Assembly: GCA_017626625.1 (NCBI GenBank)
Contig: JAGAIK010000638.1
Coordinates: 1 to 6,906 of the forward strand
Direction of reading: 5' to 3'
Source of the DNA: Roseburia sp.
GTDB lineage: Bacteria; Bacillota; Clostridia; Lachnospirales; Lachnospiraceae
DNA length: 6,906 bases
Shown here piece after piece: positions 6,223 through 6,906 of the stretch. The position numbers and the translations under genes were made by a program. Positions within the stretch are counted from its first letter, which is position 1. Every line of letters starts with the position of its first letter. The notes below the pieces were generated by a model. The model had not been told where the DNA came from and searched no databases. It saw only the letters and a list, made by a program, of their open reading frames with translations.

Positions 6223-6251
6223 TTGCCATGTTTTTGTAAATATGTCATAAT
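6223..6251 (+). promoter_or_regulatory. Predicted sigma-A promoter of galM
   Basis: TTGCCA (6223-6228, 5 of 6 matches) and CATAAT (6246-6251, 5 of 6) are separated by the optimal 17 bases, with an extended -10 TG one base before the -10. Transcription should start near 6258, giving a leader of about 60 bases before galM. Its -35 box is only 5 bases from the divergent sua5 -35 box. Confidence 0.7.
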
Positions 6252-6318
6252 ACATAAAGCATTATTTCTAAAACATCAAATATAGATGTGCAATATTCTC
6301 TGTAGGAAAGGGGAAACC

Positions 6319-6906
6319 ATGAAAATAACAAAATCTGATTTTGGCACCACAAACACAGGCGAAAATATTCATCTATACCATTTAGAGAACGACAACGGCG
6401 CTTACGTGGAAATCATTGATTTCGGCTGCCGTCTGGTAAAAATTGTTGTCCCTGACAGAAAGGGTTCCATGACAGATGTCTGTCTCGGTCTTGACACCAT
6501 GGAGGGCTATGCAAAGGATACTGCAAGCCTTGGCGCCGTGGTAGGCCGTGTGGCAAACCGCATCAAAGACGGTCGTTTTTCTTTAAACGGAAAGGATTAT
6601 CAGCTTGCCGTAAACTGCGGCAGCAACCATCTCCATGGCGGTAATATCGGCTATGGCTCCAAGCTCTGGGATGCAAAAATAAAAGATGATAAGCTGCTTC
6701 TCACCATGAACTCTGCGGACGGCGAAGAGGGCTATCCCGGAAACCTGACTTTAACCGTCACCTATAGCTGGTCCGATGACAATGAGCTTTCTATATTATA
6801 TGAAGCTTCTACCGACGCAGATACTCTTTTGAATGTTACCAACCATGGTTACTTTAACTTAAACGGTCAGGGCAGCGGTGAAATTTACAGCCATGAGCTG
6901 TTTATC
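6319..6906 (+). CDS. galM: Aldose 1-epimerase (galactose mutarotase), N-terminal part (cut by window edge)
   Basis: The first 196 codons are present; family members are about 340-350 residues, so roughly 150 residues lie beyond the right edge. The enzyme interconverts alpha and beta anomers of aldoses such as galactose and glucose, feeding the Leloir pathway. Conserved blocks in order: GRVANRI (76-82, sugar-binding Arg), NHLHGG (103-108, His104 and His106), DGEEGYPGNL (134-143) and TNHGYFNL (174-181), where His176 is the catalytic acid position. The catalytic Glu lies in the missing part. No signal peptide is seen, so it is cytoplasmic. The ATG follows a purine-rich AGGAAAGGGG site. It is transcribed away from the sua5 operon from its own promoter. 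No other sugar gene is visible in the window. Confidence 0.95.
   Translation, partial: MKITKSDFGTTNTGENIHLYHLENDNGAYVEIIDFGCRLVKIVVPDRKGSMTDVCLGLDTMEGYAKDTASLGAVVGRVANRIKDGRFSLNGKDYQLAVNCGSNHLHGGNIGYGSKLWDAKIKDDKLLLTMNSADGEEGYPGNLTLTVTYSWSDDNELSILYEASTDADTLLNVTNHGYFNLNGQGSGEIYSHELFI

Noticed and set aside
6273..6289. Small hairpin (ACATC/GATGT) in the galM leader as a riboswitch
   Set aside because: There are only 5 base pairs in an A/T-rich 60-base leader, too small for any known riboswitch, with no terminator alternative.

Overview
The window looks like a chromosomal housekeeping region from a Gram-positive anaerobe of the class Clostridia, probably Lachnospiraceae. This is inferred from the moderately low G+C content, the strong purine-rich ribosome binding sites, the atpZ-atpI-atpB-atpE-atpF-atpH-atpA order, and the linkage of a Sua5-type protein, a YwlE-type phosphatase homologue and upp to the atp operon, as in Bacillus subtilis. 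Species-level placement cannot be made by eye.

Almost everything is on the minus strand, so it is transcribed from right to left. A first minus-strand operon (about 6182 down to 3322) starts at a good sigma-A promoter. It encodes a two-domain threonylcarbamoyl-AMP synthase (tRNA t6A synthesis), a low-molecular-weight phosphatase homologue, uracil phosphoribosyltransferase (upp) and a dCMP-deaminase-like enzyme. It ends at a hairpin/U-run terminator. The first three genes are tightly coupled. A 140-base spacer containing a 9-base tandem repeat separates upp from the deaminase gene.

The second minus-strand operon (promoter at about 3173-3200) is the F1Fo ATP synthase operon: atpZ, atpI, atpB (a), atpE (c), atpF (b), atpH (delta), and the first 26 codons of atpA (alpha), which runs off the left edge. 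Genes overlap or nearly touch except around atpE, which has a spacer of about 145 bases rich in hairpins on each side. The c subunit carries the residues that ligate sodium in Na+-translocating synthases.

At the right end, galM (aldose 1-epimerase, incomplete) is transcribed rightward from a promoter whose -35 box lies 5 bases from that of the divergent sua5 promoter.

No new multi-gene system is evident. The most interesting points are the phosphatase homologue, which has alanine where the catalytic cysteine should be, the probable sodium coupling of the ATP synthase, and several unexplained repeat or palindrome structures between genes.
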